This document shows positions 6,157-14,293 of a stretch of 16,210 nt of DNA, piece after piece. Location of the stretch: NCBI GenBank assembly GCA_031255275.1, contig JAIRSV010000055.1, positions 1 through 16,210 of the forward strand, in the 5' to 3' direction. This stretch comes from Proteiniphilum sp. GTDB taxonomy: Bacteria; Bacteroidota; Bacteroidia; Bacteroidales; Dysgonomonadaceae. The first letter of the stretch is position 1, and each line of letters starts with the position of its first letter. The notes under the pieces are model-generated. The model did not search any database. It was not told the DNA's origin and worked only from the letters and a program-made list of their open reading frames with translations. The position numbers and the translations under genes are program-made.

Positions 6157-9015
6157 ATGAAGAAGTTTTGTGTTTTTGCAATAGCCGTTCTGCTGACTCT
6201 TCCCTCATTCACGGGACAGGCGCAGACAAACGGATCCGTTTCCGGAAGGGTGACGGACAAAGAGTCCGGCGAGCCGGTGACGATGGCCAGCGTGCGCCTG
6301 CTGAAGCTGAATGACAGCAGTTTTGTCGCCGGAAAAGCTTCCGGTGAAAAGGGACTGTTCACCGTGCCGGTGGGGAACGGTGACTACATCGTACACATAT
6401 CCTTTATCGGGTATCATGACATGTTCCGGGACGTACGGGTGACCTCGTCCGCCCCGCACGTGCGGCTGGGAGACATCGCTCTGGAAAGCGACAACATCCT
6501 TCTGTCGGAAGCCGTGGTCACGGCGAAGGCGCCGGAGATTGCCGTAAAGGGGGATACGCTGGAGTATAACGCGGATTCGTACAAGGTGACGGAGAGCGCC
6601 GTGGTGGAGGATCTGCTGAAAAAAATGCCCGGCGTGGAAATCGGTGACGACGGAAAGATTACCGTAAACGGAAAAGAGATCAGGAAAATACTGGTGGACG
6701 GCGAAGAGTTTTTCAACGACGACCCCAAGGTCGCTTCCAAAAACCTTCCGGCAAAGATGGTGGAAAAGTTGCAGGTGCTTGAGCGGAGAACCGAGATGGC
6801 GCAGATGACCGGATTCGACGACGGTGAAGAGGAAAACGTAATCAACCTGCTCGTGCGCCCCGGCATGAAGGAGGGACTCTTCGGCAACGCCTTCGCCGGA
6901 TACGGGAGCAAAGGCCGCTACGAAGCCAACGGCATGGCCAACTATATGAAGGATAAGAATCAGTACACCTTCCTCGGCGGAATCAACAATACCAACAACG
7001 CCGGCTTTTCAGACCTGGCCGGAGCCATGTTCGGCAATATGGGGGGAGGACGCCGCCTGTTCGGAGCAAGAGACGGCATATCCACGTCGCTGAACACGGG
7101 CGGCAACTTCAGCACACAACTCTCCCCGAAATTCAAGATCGGAGGAAATATACGTTACGGCCACACCGACACCGATGTGGAATCCGACGTATTCACCCAA
7201 AACATCCTCAGCGCAGGCAACACGCTGGAAGAAGAGAGCAGCCGGTCAAACAGCAAAAGCCGCAACTTCAACATGGACCTCCGGATGGAATGGAATCCCG
7301 ACGAAGCCACCACCCTAATCTTCCGTCCGAACATCTCATTTACCGGCAACGACCGCAGCGAGACGGACACATTTCATACGCGGAACGAACTCTCAGGCGA
7401 TACCGTCAATCACGGTAACTCGGAATACCTCTCGGAAGGAAACGGGAAAAACTACGGCGGAAACCTGGACATAAGCCGCAAGCTGGGAAAGGAGGGACGG
7501 GTACTGAGCGCCCAGTTGCGCATCAACAGAGGCGAAGCGGAAAACAGGGGAAGCAGCCGCTCCGGCACCTTTTATAACGAAACGCGCCCCGACGACCTCA
7601 TCGATCAGCGCTTTACAAACACGAACGACAACACCTCCCGACGCGCCTACATCTCTTACGTGGAACCGGTCGGGACAAATAACTTCCTGCAACTCGCCTA
7701 CGAATACAGCCGGAATGTGTCGGAATCAGACAAAGACACGCGATCCCGTGACAGCGCCGGCGCCTATACAATACTCGATTCACTCTACAGCAAGCGACTC
7801 GAAAACAGCTTCACGAATCAGGAGATCGAAGTGAACTTCAGGGCCGTGAGAGAAAATTACGACTACATGTTCGGCTTTACGGCAGAACCGGCCTCCTCCC
7901 GCAGCAAAACATTCATCGGAGCAAAACAGATATACGATACACGGCAAGACGTCATCAATTACGCCCCCATGGCACAGTTCAACTATCGCTGGAGCCGCAC
8001 CCACAACCTCCGCCTGCGTTACTGGGGGAATACCGATCAGCCCACGGTGACACAGCTTTCGCCGGTAGTAGACGTTTCAAACCCGCTGAATGTCAGTTAC
8101 GGAAACCCCGACCTGAAACCCTCATTTCAGCACCGGCTCGACGTACGCTACCAGCGCTCGAACCCGGAAAAAGCCAGCTCCATATCAGCCTTTCTGAACG
8201 GAAGCTATCTGGCAAACGACATCGTGTCAGCCACCATCACCGACGTCACCACCGGACGCAAAGAATCAACCTGGCGCAACGCCTCGGGAAACTGGAATGT
8301 GGACGGACGAGCCATATTCAACGTCCCGCTGAAGAATATCAAATACTCCATATTCTCCATGTCCATGGCCAGATACAACCGGAGATACGGATATTCCAAG
8401 TCAGTAACCGGCGACAGCCAATCAAAAGAATTCACCGCTGAAGACCGGAATACAAACCGTCAGCTTTCGCTGATGGAAGCACTCGGACTGAACTACCGTT
8501 CAGACCGGTTCGACATCTCCGTCCGCGGAAACCTCAACTTCAACAATGTGACCAACAGCCTCGAAAGGCAGGCAGACCAGCAATACGTCAACTATGGCGG
8601 AAACCTCGCCGCCACCCTCTACCTGCCGTGGAATCTGACGCTGGAAAGCGACATCAACTACTCCACCAATTCAGGCTACGCCGACGGCTTCCAGCAAAAC
8701 GAATGGCTATGGAACGCCTCCCTGCAGAAAACGCTGCTGAAACAAAAGAACGCCACCATCCGTTTTAAAATATATGACATTCTGCAACAGCGCAGCAACA
8801 TCAGCCGAAGCGTAACGTCCAACTACATACGCGACACGACAACCAACACGCTCACAACCTATTTTATGGTTCATATCGTGTACCGGTTCAACATCTTCAA
8901 AGGCGGCGCCACACGCGAAGAAATGATGCCCGAAAGACCAGCCTGGGGAGGAGGACCCGGAAGAGGACCCGGCAACCGTCCGCCCGGCGGCCCCGGCGGC
9001 TTCGGAGGAGGATAA
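6157..9015 (+). CDS. Outer-membrane beta-barrel protein with carboxypeptidase-regulatory-like and plug-like domains
   Basis: A 952-residue outer-membrane protein related to TonB-dependent receptors. Residues 1-22 form a signal peptide ending near GQAQ. A carboxypeptidase-regulatory-like beta-sandwich covers about 27-115 (GRVTDKESGEPV). A plug-like domain covers about 130-235, with LLKKMPGVEI at 153-162 and VNGKEIRKILVDGEEFF at 170-186. Alternating, Asn/Thr/Arg-rich beta strands follow to about 914, ending in a classic terminal strand (VYRFNIF). A Gly/Pro-rich tail of 38 residues (915-952) extends past this strand. No SusD partner follows, so it is not a SusC/SusD glycan system. The gene heads an operon with a LytS-type kinase and a LytTR regulator. 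The ligand is unknown. Strand composition changes near residues 228-268, at the plug-barrel boundary. Confidence 0.9.
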   Translation: MKKFCVFAIAVLLTLPSFTGQAQTNGSVSGRVTDKESGEPVTMASVRLLKLNDSSFVAGKASGEKGLFTVPVGNGDYIVHISFIGYHDMFRDVRVTSSAPHVRLGDIALESDNILLSEAVVTAKAPEIAVKGDTLEYNADSYKVTESAVVEDLLKKMPGVEIGDDGKITVNGKEIRKILVDGEEFFNDDPKVASKNLPAKMVEKLQVLERRTEMAQMTGFDDGEEENVINLLVRPGMKEGLFGNAFAGYGSKGRYEANGMANYMKDKNQYTFLGGINNTNNAGFSDLAGAMFGNMGGGRRLFGARDGISTSLNTGGNFSTQLSPKFKIGGNIRYGHTDTDVESDVFTQNILSAGNTLEEESSRSNSKSRNFNMDLRMEWNPDEATTLIFRPNISFTGNDRSETDTFHTRNELSGDTVNHGNSEYLSEGNGKNYGGNLDISRKLGKEGRVLSAQLRINRGEAENRGSSRSGTFYNETRPDDLIDQRFTNTNDNTSRRAYISYVEPVGTNNFLQLAYEYSRNVSESDKDTRSRDSAGAYTILDSLYSKRLENSFTNQEIEVNFRAVRENYDYMFGFTAEPASSRSKTFIGAKQIYDTRQDVINYAPMAQFNYRWSRTHNLRLRYWGNTDQPTVTQLSPVVDVSNPLNVSYGNPDLKPSFQHRLDVRYQRSNPEKASSISAFLNGSYLANDIVSATITDVTTGRKESTWRNASGNWNVDGRAIFNVPLKNIKYSIFSMSMARYNRRYGYSKSVTGDSQSKEFTAEDRNTNRQLSLMEALGLNYRSDRFDISVRGNLNFNNVTNSLERQADQQYVNYGGNLAATLYLPWNLTLESDINYSTNSGYADGFQQNEWLWNASLQKTLLKQKNATIRFKIYDILQQRSNISRSVTSNYIRDTTTNTLTTYFMVHIVYRFNIFKGGATREEMMPERPAWGGGPGRGPGNRPPGGPGGFGGG

Positions 9016-9032
9016 AAAACAGTCAAAACATA

Positions 9033-10136
9033 ATGGAACAATTGCCAAAGTCAAAACAAAAAGGGAGAACGCGAAACAACGTACTAATGCACATCCTGCT
9101 GTGGGGAGTAATCTACATACTCCCCTACTTTTTCATGGACTCCGAACACATATTCTACTGGAAATTCTTCGTCCGGTCACTCTCCGAGATGCTGGGATTC
9201 ATGCTCGTATTCTACCTCAACTACACCCTTCTGATCAACAAACTCCTCTACCGGGGGAAGACCCGCGAATTTATCCTCAGCAACCTGCTGCTTATCATAG
9301 CGACAGCATTCCTGATGTACTACGGACGGGATCTGATCGAAGCACTCATGCCCGAGCTGAGAGTGAAAAGACGCATAAGACCGGGCGGCAACCTGCAAAG
9401 ACTCTTTCTGGTACGCAATTCCACCTCCCTGTTCCTGATGGCCGGTCTGAGCGTCGCGCTGAAGATGACCGTACGCTGGTTCGAAGTAGACAGCGAACGC
9501 AAAGAACTCGCAAAAGCCAAATCAGAAGCCGAACTGCAAAACCTCAAAAACCAGATCAACCCCCACTTCCTCCTCAACACGCTGAACAATATCTATGCCT
9601 TGATAGAATTCAATCCCCCCCGCGCACAGCAAGCCGTGATGGATCTGAGCAAAATGCTGCGCCACCTGCTCTACGAGAACAATCAAACATACGTCCCCCT
9701 CCGTCAGGAAGCCGCATTCATGCGCAACTACATAGCCCTGATGCGGATACGCCTGTCCGACAACGTAAAGCTGACCACCGACATATCCTATGCCGAACCG
9801 GGAAACACACCCATATCACCCCTAATATTCATCTCACTGATAGAAAACGCCTTTAAGCACGGCATCAGCGGCGAGAAACCCTCGTTTATCGACATCTCGC
9901 TCCGGGAACACCCCGGCGGAAAAGTAGAATTTATCTCCCGGAACAGTTATTTCCCGAAAACAGGATCAGACAAAAGCGGGAGCGGCATCGGCCTCGAACT
10001 GGTGAAAAAGAGACTCGAACTGCTTTACCCCGGCAACTATCAGTGGAAGACCACCATTGAAAAAGACACCTACACAACCACACTATTGATAGATACAAAA
10101 AAACAACAGCATGATACTCAATTGTTGGATCGTTGA
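9033..10136 (+). CDS. LytS-type membrane sensor histidine kinase
   Basis: A 367-residue inner-membrane histidine kinase. Four hydrophobic spans lie near residues 16-34, 51-69, 80-97 and 130-146, with no large periplasmic domain. A short coiled linker (about 152-172) leads to the His_kinase domain, where H178 in NQINPHFLLNTLNN should be the phosphorylated histidine. The ATP-binding domain has the N box ENAFKHG (271-277, N272) and the G box GSGIGLELV (316-324). This is the LytS/YehU class, which normally pairs with LytTR regulators. The gene starts 17 nt after the outer-membrane gene and its end overlaps the regulator by 26 bp, so the three are very likely one transcript. The stimulus is unknown; with so little exposed sequence, sensing probably happens in the membrane or through a partner. 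Confidence 0.94.
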   Translation: MEQLPKSKQKGRTRNNVLMHILLWGVIYILPYFFMDSEHIFYWKFFVRSLSEMLGFMLVFYLNYTLLINKLLYRGKTREFILSNLLLIIATAFLMYYGRDLIEALMPELRVKRRIRPGGNLQRLFLVRNSTSLFLMAGLSVALKMTVRWFEVDSERKELAKAKSEAELQNLKNQINPHFLLNTLNNIYALIEFNPPRAQQAVMDLSKMLRHLLYENNQTYVPLRQEAAFMRNYIALMRIRLSDNVKLTTDISYAEPGNTPISPLIFISLIENAFKHGISGEKPSFIDISLREHPGGKVEFISRNSYFPKTGSDKSGSGIGLELVKKRLELLYPGNYQWKTTIEKDTYTTTLLIDTKKQQHDTQLLDR

Positions 10137-10821
10137 CGACGAACCCTTAGCCCTGTCACTCCTGGCATCATACGTGCAGAAAACCTCCTTTCTGAAGCTG
10201 ACAGGCGAATACAGCAACGCCCTGTCAGCCATGAAGCACCTTGCCGGAGAGAAAGCAGATCTGATATTTCTCGACATTCAGATGCCCGAAGTAAACGGGA
10301 TGGAATTTGCCCGCCTCATCGGCGACCACACCCGGATAATATTCACCACCGCCTTCAGCGAATACGCGCTGGAAGGCTACAAGGTAAGCGCGCTCGACTA
10401 TCTTTTGAAACCCTTCTCCTTTGCCGATTTCCTCACGGCCGCCAGGAAGGCGCTGAACTGGTTCGAAATGACGGAAAGAAAACCATTAGCCGAAACCGCA
10501 CCGGAAAGCGCCGGCATATTCGTCAAAGCCGATTATAAGCTACTGCACATTTTGTTCGACGAGATTTTGTATATCGAAGGGCTGAAGGACTACGTAAAGA
10601 TCTATACCGGAGGACAGCCGAAACCCATTCTGTCGCTGACCAGCCTCAAAGCGCTGGAAGAGGAATTGCCCGCCGATCGCTTCATGCGGGTACACCGCTC
10701 ATACATCATCCACAAGTCCAAAATATCGAGTATCAACAAGCGGCGCATCATCATCGGCGAAAAGCAGATACCGATGGGAGATACCTACCGTAAACAGTTT
10801 ATGTCCCTCATAGGGCGGTAA
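10111..10821 (+). CDS. LytTR-family response regulator
   Basis: A 236-residue cytoplasmic response regulator. The receiver domain (about 1-120) has the acidic pocket D9/D10, the phosphoacceptor D55 in FLDIQMPEVNG, T80 and K100 in LLKPFSF. The C-terminal LytTR DNA-binding domain (about 135-233) shows ILYIEGLKDYVKIYT, RFMRVHRSYIIH and the ending IPMGDTYRKQF. Such regulators bind paired direct repeats upstream of target promoters. The ATG at 10111 lies inside the 3' end of the kinase gene (26-bp overlap), implying translational coupling and a dedicated kinase-regulator pair. The closest candidate target is the operon's own promoter at 6097-6128; that is inference from position only. Confidence 0.95.
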   Translation: MILNCWIVDDEPLALSLLASYVQKTSFLKLTGEYSNALSAMKHLAGEKADLIFLDIQMPEVNGMEFARLIGDHTRIIFTTAFSEYALEGYKVSALDYLLKPFSFADFLTAARKALNWFEMTERKPLAETAPESAGIFVKADYKLLHILFDEILYIEGLKDYVKIYTGGQPKPILSLTSLKALEEELPADRFMRVHRSYIIHKSKISSINKRRIIIGEKQIPMGDTYRKQFMSLIGR

Positions 10822-10833
10822 TCGACAGCCTGA

Positions 10834-10856
10834 CCGGACAATATCATTCATTCCGG
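10834..10856 (+). terminator. Weak hairpin after the response regulator
   Basis: CCGGA at 10834-10838 pairs with TCCGG at 10852-10856, with AAT/ATT able to pair inside. It begins 13 nt after the stop codon and is followed by ggagtagattttta, a short T-rich run a few bases late. It may end the plus-strand operon, but the stem is short. Confidence 0.35.
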
Positions 10857-10933
10857 GGAGTAGATTTTTATTAGCACATTATATGAAAAACCACTTCAAT
10901 CCTTTGAGATTTTTGTCATGTACTAAAGTCCTG

Positions 10934-10978
10934 ACACAAAAAAAACGGTAAGGTCACAGGAGCGAACTCCCCCCTGTC
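10934..10978. repeat. Degenerate relative of the left-edge hairpin element
   Basis: The run gacacaaaaaaaacggtaag followed by gtcacaggagcgaactccccc and cctgtcac resembles positions 5-50, which read gtgtcaagacaaaaaagccgg then gtcacagggg and its partner. The stem is imperfect here. It lies in the convergent region between the regulator and secDF. Confidence 0.35.
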
Positions 10979-11004
10979 ACGGCACGATTTACACGGAATA
11001 GAAA

Positions 11005-11030
11005 AACGGGAAACCCGAAGGTCTCCCGTT
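11005..11030 (-). terminator. Intrinsic terminator of secDF with UUCG loop
   Basis: On the minus strand AACGGGAGACC pairs with GGTTTCCCGTT, an 11-bp stem with one G-U pair, closed by a C(UUCG)G tetraloop and followed by TTTCTA. The last two stem T residues extend the run to five. It starts 42 nt past the secDF stop. The plus strand lacks a T-run after the stem, so it is directional. Confidence 0.8.
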
Positions 11031-11071
11031 AAAAAAAGAGAATAGAAGTACTTTATGGAAATACCGCTCCA

Positions 11072-14029
11072 TTATTTTTTTGCATCCGTCAGCTTCTTAT
11101 TCTGATGATTGAGCAATATCTTGTAAGCCACGGGAGAGGCGACGAACAGACTGGTAATCGTACCCACAACCACGCCGATGAGCATGGCGAAAACGAAACT
11201 TCTCACCGCGTCACCGCCGAACAGGAGGATACAGATGATCACGAGAATGGTACTCAGACCGGTGTTGATAGTACGCGCCAGCGTAGCGTTCATCGAATCG
11301 TTGAAGAGCTCCCTCAAGCCCCGTTTCGGATAAAGCTGCTTGTATTCGCGCACGCGGTCGAACACCACCACCTTATCGTTAATGGAATACCCCACAATGG
11401 TGAGGATAGCCGCCACGAACGTCTGATCCATTTCCATAGAGAAAGGCATGATCTTCCACAGCAGCGAGTACAGACCCACCACGGCAAACGCGTCCACCGC
11501 CAGCGCAGCGACCGTCCCCACGGAGAAACCCCAGTTGCGGAAACGGGAGAGGATATAGATACCCATACACACAAGGGCAATGAAAAGCGCCAGAAATGCG
11601 TTCCTGATCATATCTTCGGCAATGCTTGGCCCCACTTTCTGGGAACTTTTTATATAGTCGTCGATCGTTTTCCCCGGCGCCATGAATTCCCGCAGGCCTT
11701 GTCCGAGCAGATCGCGTAACTGCTCTTCCACTCCGGCCCCCTCTTCCTCGATCATATAGTTGGTAGAGACGCGCACCTGGTTGCTGGAACCGATGGTGAT
11801 TACGCGCACCGACTCGTTGAGATAAGGGTTAAGGGCCTCTTCCACATCGCCCACACGGACGGGCTGGTCGAAACGAACAATATAATTTCGTCCCCCGGTG
11901 AAGTCGATGCCCGAATTTAATCCGAGGATAAAGAGTGAAGCGACGCTGACAATCACAAAGACGCCAGTGCCGATAAGCACTTTCTTGCTGTTATGGATAA
12001 AATCGAAGTTATATTCTCTGAAGATGGCGCTGGAAAATCCCGTATTGAAAGTGAGGTGTGACCATTTGTTTTTGGACAGTCTGTTATCGTATATCAGACG
12101 GGTGATAAACACGGCCGTGAGGAACGAAACGGCAATACCGATGATAAGGGTAACGGCGAATCCCCTGATGGCGCCTGCGCCGAAGATGGCGAGGATGATA
12201 CCCGTGATGATAGTCGTGAGGTTCGAGTCGAAGATAGCGGAGAAAGCGTTCTTGTAACCGTCCTCCAAAGCCCGGCGCAACGTTTTTCCCGTCGCGAGTT
12301 CCTCCTTGATGCGCTCGTTGATCAGCACGTTGGCGTCGACCGCCATAGCGAGCGAAAGGATCATACCGGCAATGCCGGGAAGGGTGAGCACGGCCTGAAA
12401 TGCCGCGAGCGTCCCCAGCGTAAAGAAGAAGTTAAGGAGCAGCGCCCCGTTGACCACCATGCCCGGAATGAAGCCGTAGAGCAGGCAGGTGAAGATAAAC
12501 AGCACCACGAGGGCAATGACGAAGGAGACAAATCCGTCGCGGATAGCTTCCTGTCCCAGCGAGGGGCCTACCACGTCTTCCTGCACGATGCGTACGCCGG
12601 CCTGCATTTTGCCCGACTTGAGCACGTTCTCCAAGTCCTGCGCCTCCTGCGGCGAGAAATTACCGGTGATGGAAGAGCGTCCGCCGTCGATTCGGCCTCT
12701 GACCTCAGGCGCCGAATATACATATCCGTCGAGTACGATAGCAATGGATTTTCCGATTTCGGCTCCGGTGATAGTCGCCCAGCGGCTTGCGCCGGACGAG
12801 TTCATGGACATGGACACTTCCCAGGCCGATCCCTGCTGTCCCTGATCGGCGCGGGCATTGGTTACCACGTCTCCGTCCAGTGCGGGGCCGCGCCTGCTTC
12901 CGTCACCCTTGAGGGCGAACAGCTCGAAATAGGTCTCGCGCTGATCGACGGGTTTGAATCCCCATTTAAACCGTACGTCGGCGGGGAATACGTCTTTGTA
13001 TCTGTTGATAAGGAAATTCACTTCGGCAGTATCCAGCTTCGATACGGTTCCTACAATCGGCCCGGAAGCTCCGCTCATGGCAAAGTAGGGATCATTGAAA
13101 TACTCCATGAAGCTTTTGCTGATGACGATCTTTTCCTCACCTTCATCCGGCGGGATCAAACCGTCCGTGACGGCAAGAACATCTCCGGCGCCGGCTTCCG
13201 CTTCCACTTCCACTTCCGTTTCCGCTACGGCGGCGGTGTCAGGAACGGATTGTACCGATCTTTGCGCCATCGCATACTCGCCCGACCGGGCATTCATCTC
13301 GTTGAAATAAACGCCCAGTTCGTTTACGTTATATGTTTTCCAAAATTCGAGGTTCGCGCTTCCCTGCAGGAGGTTACGTACACGCTCCGGCTCGGTGATA
13401 CCCGGAAGTTCCACCAGGATACGTTCCGCGCGGTCTAACTTCTGTATGTTGGGAGCGACTACCCCGAAGCGGTCGATACGCGTCGCCAATACGTTGAATG
13501 AATTGTTGGCCACACTGGTCAGTTCGTTGCGCAATATGGCGATCACCTCATCGTTGGAGGCGGTATGGCGTACCCTGTCGCCCATAGTGATGCTGTAAAT
13601 GTTGGCCAGCTTTCCGTCGGACGCTATCCGCTCGTAGTTCTGTCTGAACAGCGAGATGAAGTCGGACGAACTGCCGCGACGGTTCTGACCGACAGTCTCC
13701 TTCAACGCCTGATTGAACTGGGGATCATCGGTATTGGCCAGTGAGGAGAGCACCTGTGCCGCATCGATTTCGAGGGTGACGTTCATCCCTCCCTTCAGGT
13801 CGAGCCCCAGCCCGATTTCTTTTGTACGCACCTGCTTGAGCGTATAGTTCAGATACACCTTCTCTGTCGAGAGGGAATCAAGATACTGATTCTTCAGCGC
13901 TAAGTCTCCATTAGCGTATTGATCCGCTTTCTTGTTGTACTGCCTCCCCACAACGGTAAAGGAGAGGTAAAACAAACAGATAGCCGTCAGGATAATACTG
14001 AAAACTTTAATGAATCCTTTGTTTTGCAT
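11072..14029 (-). CDS. secDF: Fused protein-export membrane protein SecDF
   Basis: A 985-residue fusion of SecD and SecF, which use the proton motive force to help the SecYEG/SecA channel move proteins across the inner membrane. The first membrane span is at about 8-28. The SecD part has GLDLKGG (75-81), a large periplasmic domain to about 490, and a membrane bundle with AMAVDANVLINERIKEE (561-577), including D565 of the proton path. The SecF part starts near 675, with GIDFTGG (707-713) and INDKVVVFDRVRE (883-895). The fusion is normal in Bacteroidota. An acidic, low-complexity insert lies at about residues 261-300. The ATG at 14029 fits the start of the first membrane span. A hairpin and a candidate promoter element lie upstream, and a strong terminator downstream, so it is probably transcribed alone. 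Confidence 0.96.
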   Translation of the reverse strand: MQNKGFIKVFSIILTAICLFYLSFTVVGRQYNKKADQYANGDLALKNQYLDSLSTEKVYLNYTLKQVRTKEIGLGLDLKGGMNVTLEIDAAQVLSSLANTDDPQFNQALKETVGQNRRGSSSDFISLFRQNYERIASDGKLANIYSITMGDRVRHTASNDEVIAILRNELTSVANNSFNVLATRIDRFGVVAPNIQKLDRAERILVELPGITEPERVRNLLQGSANLEFWKTYNVNELGVYFNEMNARSGEYAMAQRSVQSVPDTAAVAETEVEVEAEAGAGDVLAVTDGLIPPDEGEEKIVISKSFMEYFNDPYFAMSGASGPIVGTVSKLDTAEVNFLINRYKDVFPADVRFKWGFKPVDQRETYFELFALKGDGSRRGPALDGDVVTNARADQGQQGSAWEVSMSMNSSGASRWATITGAEIGKSIAIVLDGYVYSAPEVRGRIDGGRSSITGNFSPQEAQDLENVLKSGKMQAGVRIVQEDVVGPSLGQEAIRDGFVSFVIALVVLFIFTCLLYGFIPGMVVNGALLLNFFFTLGTLAAFQAVLTLPGIAGMILSLAMAVDANVLINERIKEELATGKTLRRALEDGYKNAFSAIFDSNLTTIITGIILAIFGAGAIRGFAVTLIIGIAVSFLTAVFITRLIYDNRLSKNKWSHLTFNTGFSSAIFREYNFDFIHNSKKVLIGTGVFVIVSVASLFILGLNSGIDFTGGRNYIVRFDQPVRVGDVEEALNPYLNESVRVITIGSSNQVRVSTNYMIEEEGAGVEEQLRDLLGQGLREFMAPGKTIDDYIKSSQKVGPSIAEDMIRNAFLALFIALVCMGIYILSRFRNWGFSVGTVAALAVDAFAVVGLYSLLWKIMPFSMEMDQTFVAAILTIVGYSINDKVVVFDRVREYKQLYPKRGLRELFNDSMNATLARTINTGLSTILVIICILLFGGDAVRSFVFAMLIGVVVGTITSLFVASPVAYKILLNHQNKKLTDAKK

Positions 14030-14102
14030 TTCAATACTTTTTTTCGTTTTACTGTTTATGTTCTTTCCAGGTTACTAACTCTGTGTATGTTATATAAAAA
14101 CA

Positions 14103-14121
14103 AAGGCATACCGGATGCCTT
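14103..14121 (-). terminator. Terminator-like hairpin in the secDF leader
   Basis: On the minus strand AAGGCAT pairs with ATGCCTT around CCGGT, followed by TGTTTTTATATA. The 7-bp stem plus T-rich tract resembles an intrinsic terminator, placed about 74 nt before the secDF start codon. It could end read-through from the upstream peptidase gene or attenuate secDF. Confidence 0.5.
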
Positions 14122-14136
14122 CTTGCTTTAAGCGTG

Positions 14137-14144
14137 CAAATATA
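14137..14144 (-). promoter_or_regulatory. Candidate -7 element for secDF
   Basis: TATATTTG on the minus strand matches TAnnTTTG. The best -33 candidate is ATTG at 14170-14167, with 22 nt between, both slightly off consensus. Transcription would start near 14130 and pass through the hairpin at 14103-14121 before secDF. Confidence 0.4.
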
Positions 14145-14170
14145 CACTTTTTTATCTTTTTAAGAACAAT

Positions 14171-14206
14171 ATCACCGGATAATTTTGTCGAAAATCATCC
14201 GGTGAT
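14171..14206 (-). terminator. Long hairpin between the peptidase and secDF
   Basis: ATCACCGGAT at 14171-14180 pairs perfectly with ATCCGGTGAT at 14197-14206, and the inner ATTTT/AAAAT can extend the stem. It lies 88 nt past the peptidase stop. Neither strand shows a good T-run right after it (minus strand attgttctta), so terminator is the likeliest but unproven role. Confidence 0.45.
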
Positions 14207-14293
14207 ACTAAATTAAAGAGAGGAGTCTCTTCCTCCGACACGGTTTTCCGTGCGGTTTTCGTTATCCCGGTGCTAAGTGCGGGAAAGGCTTCG

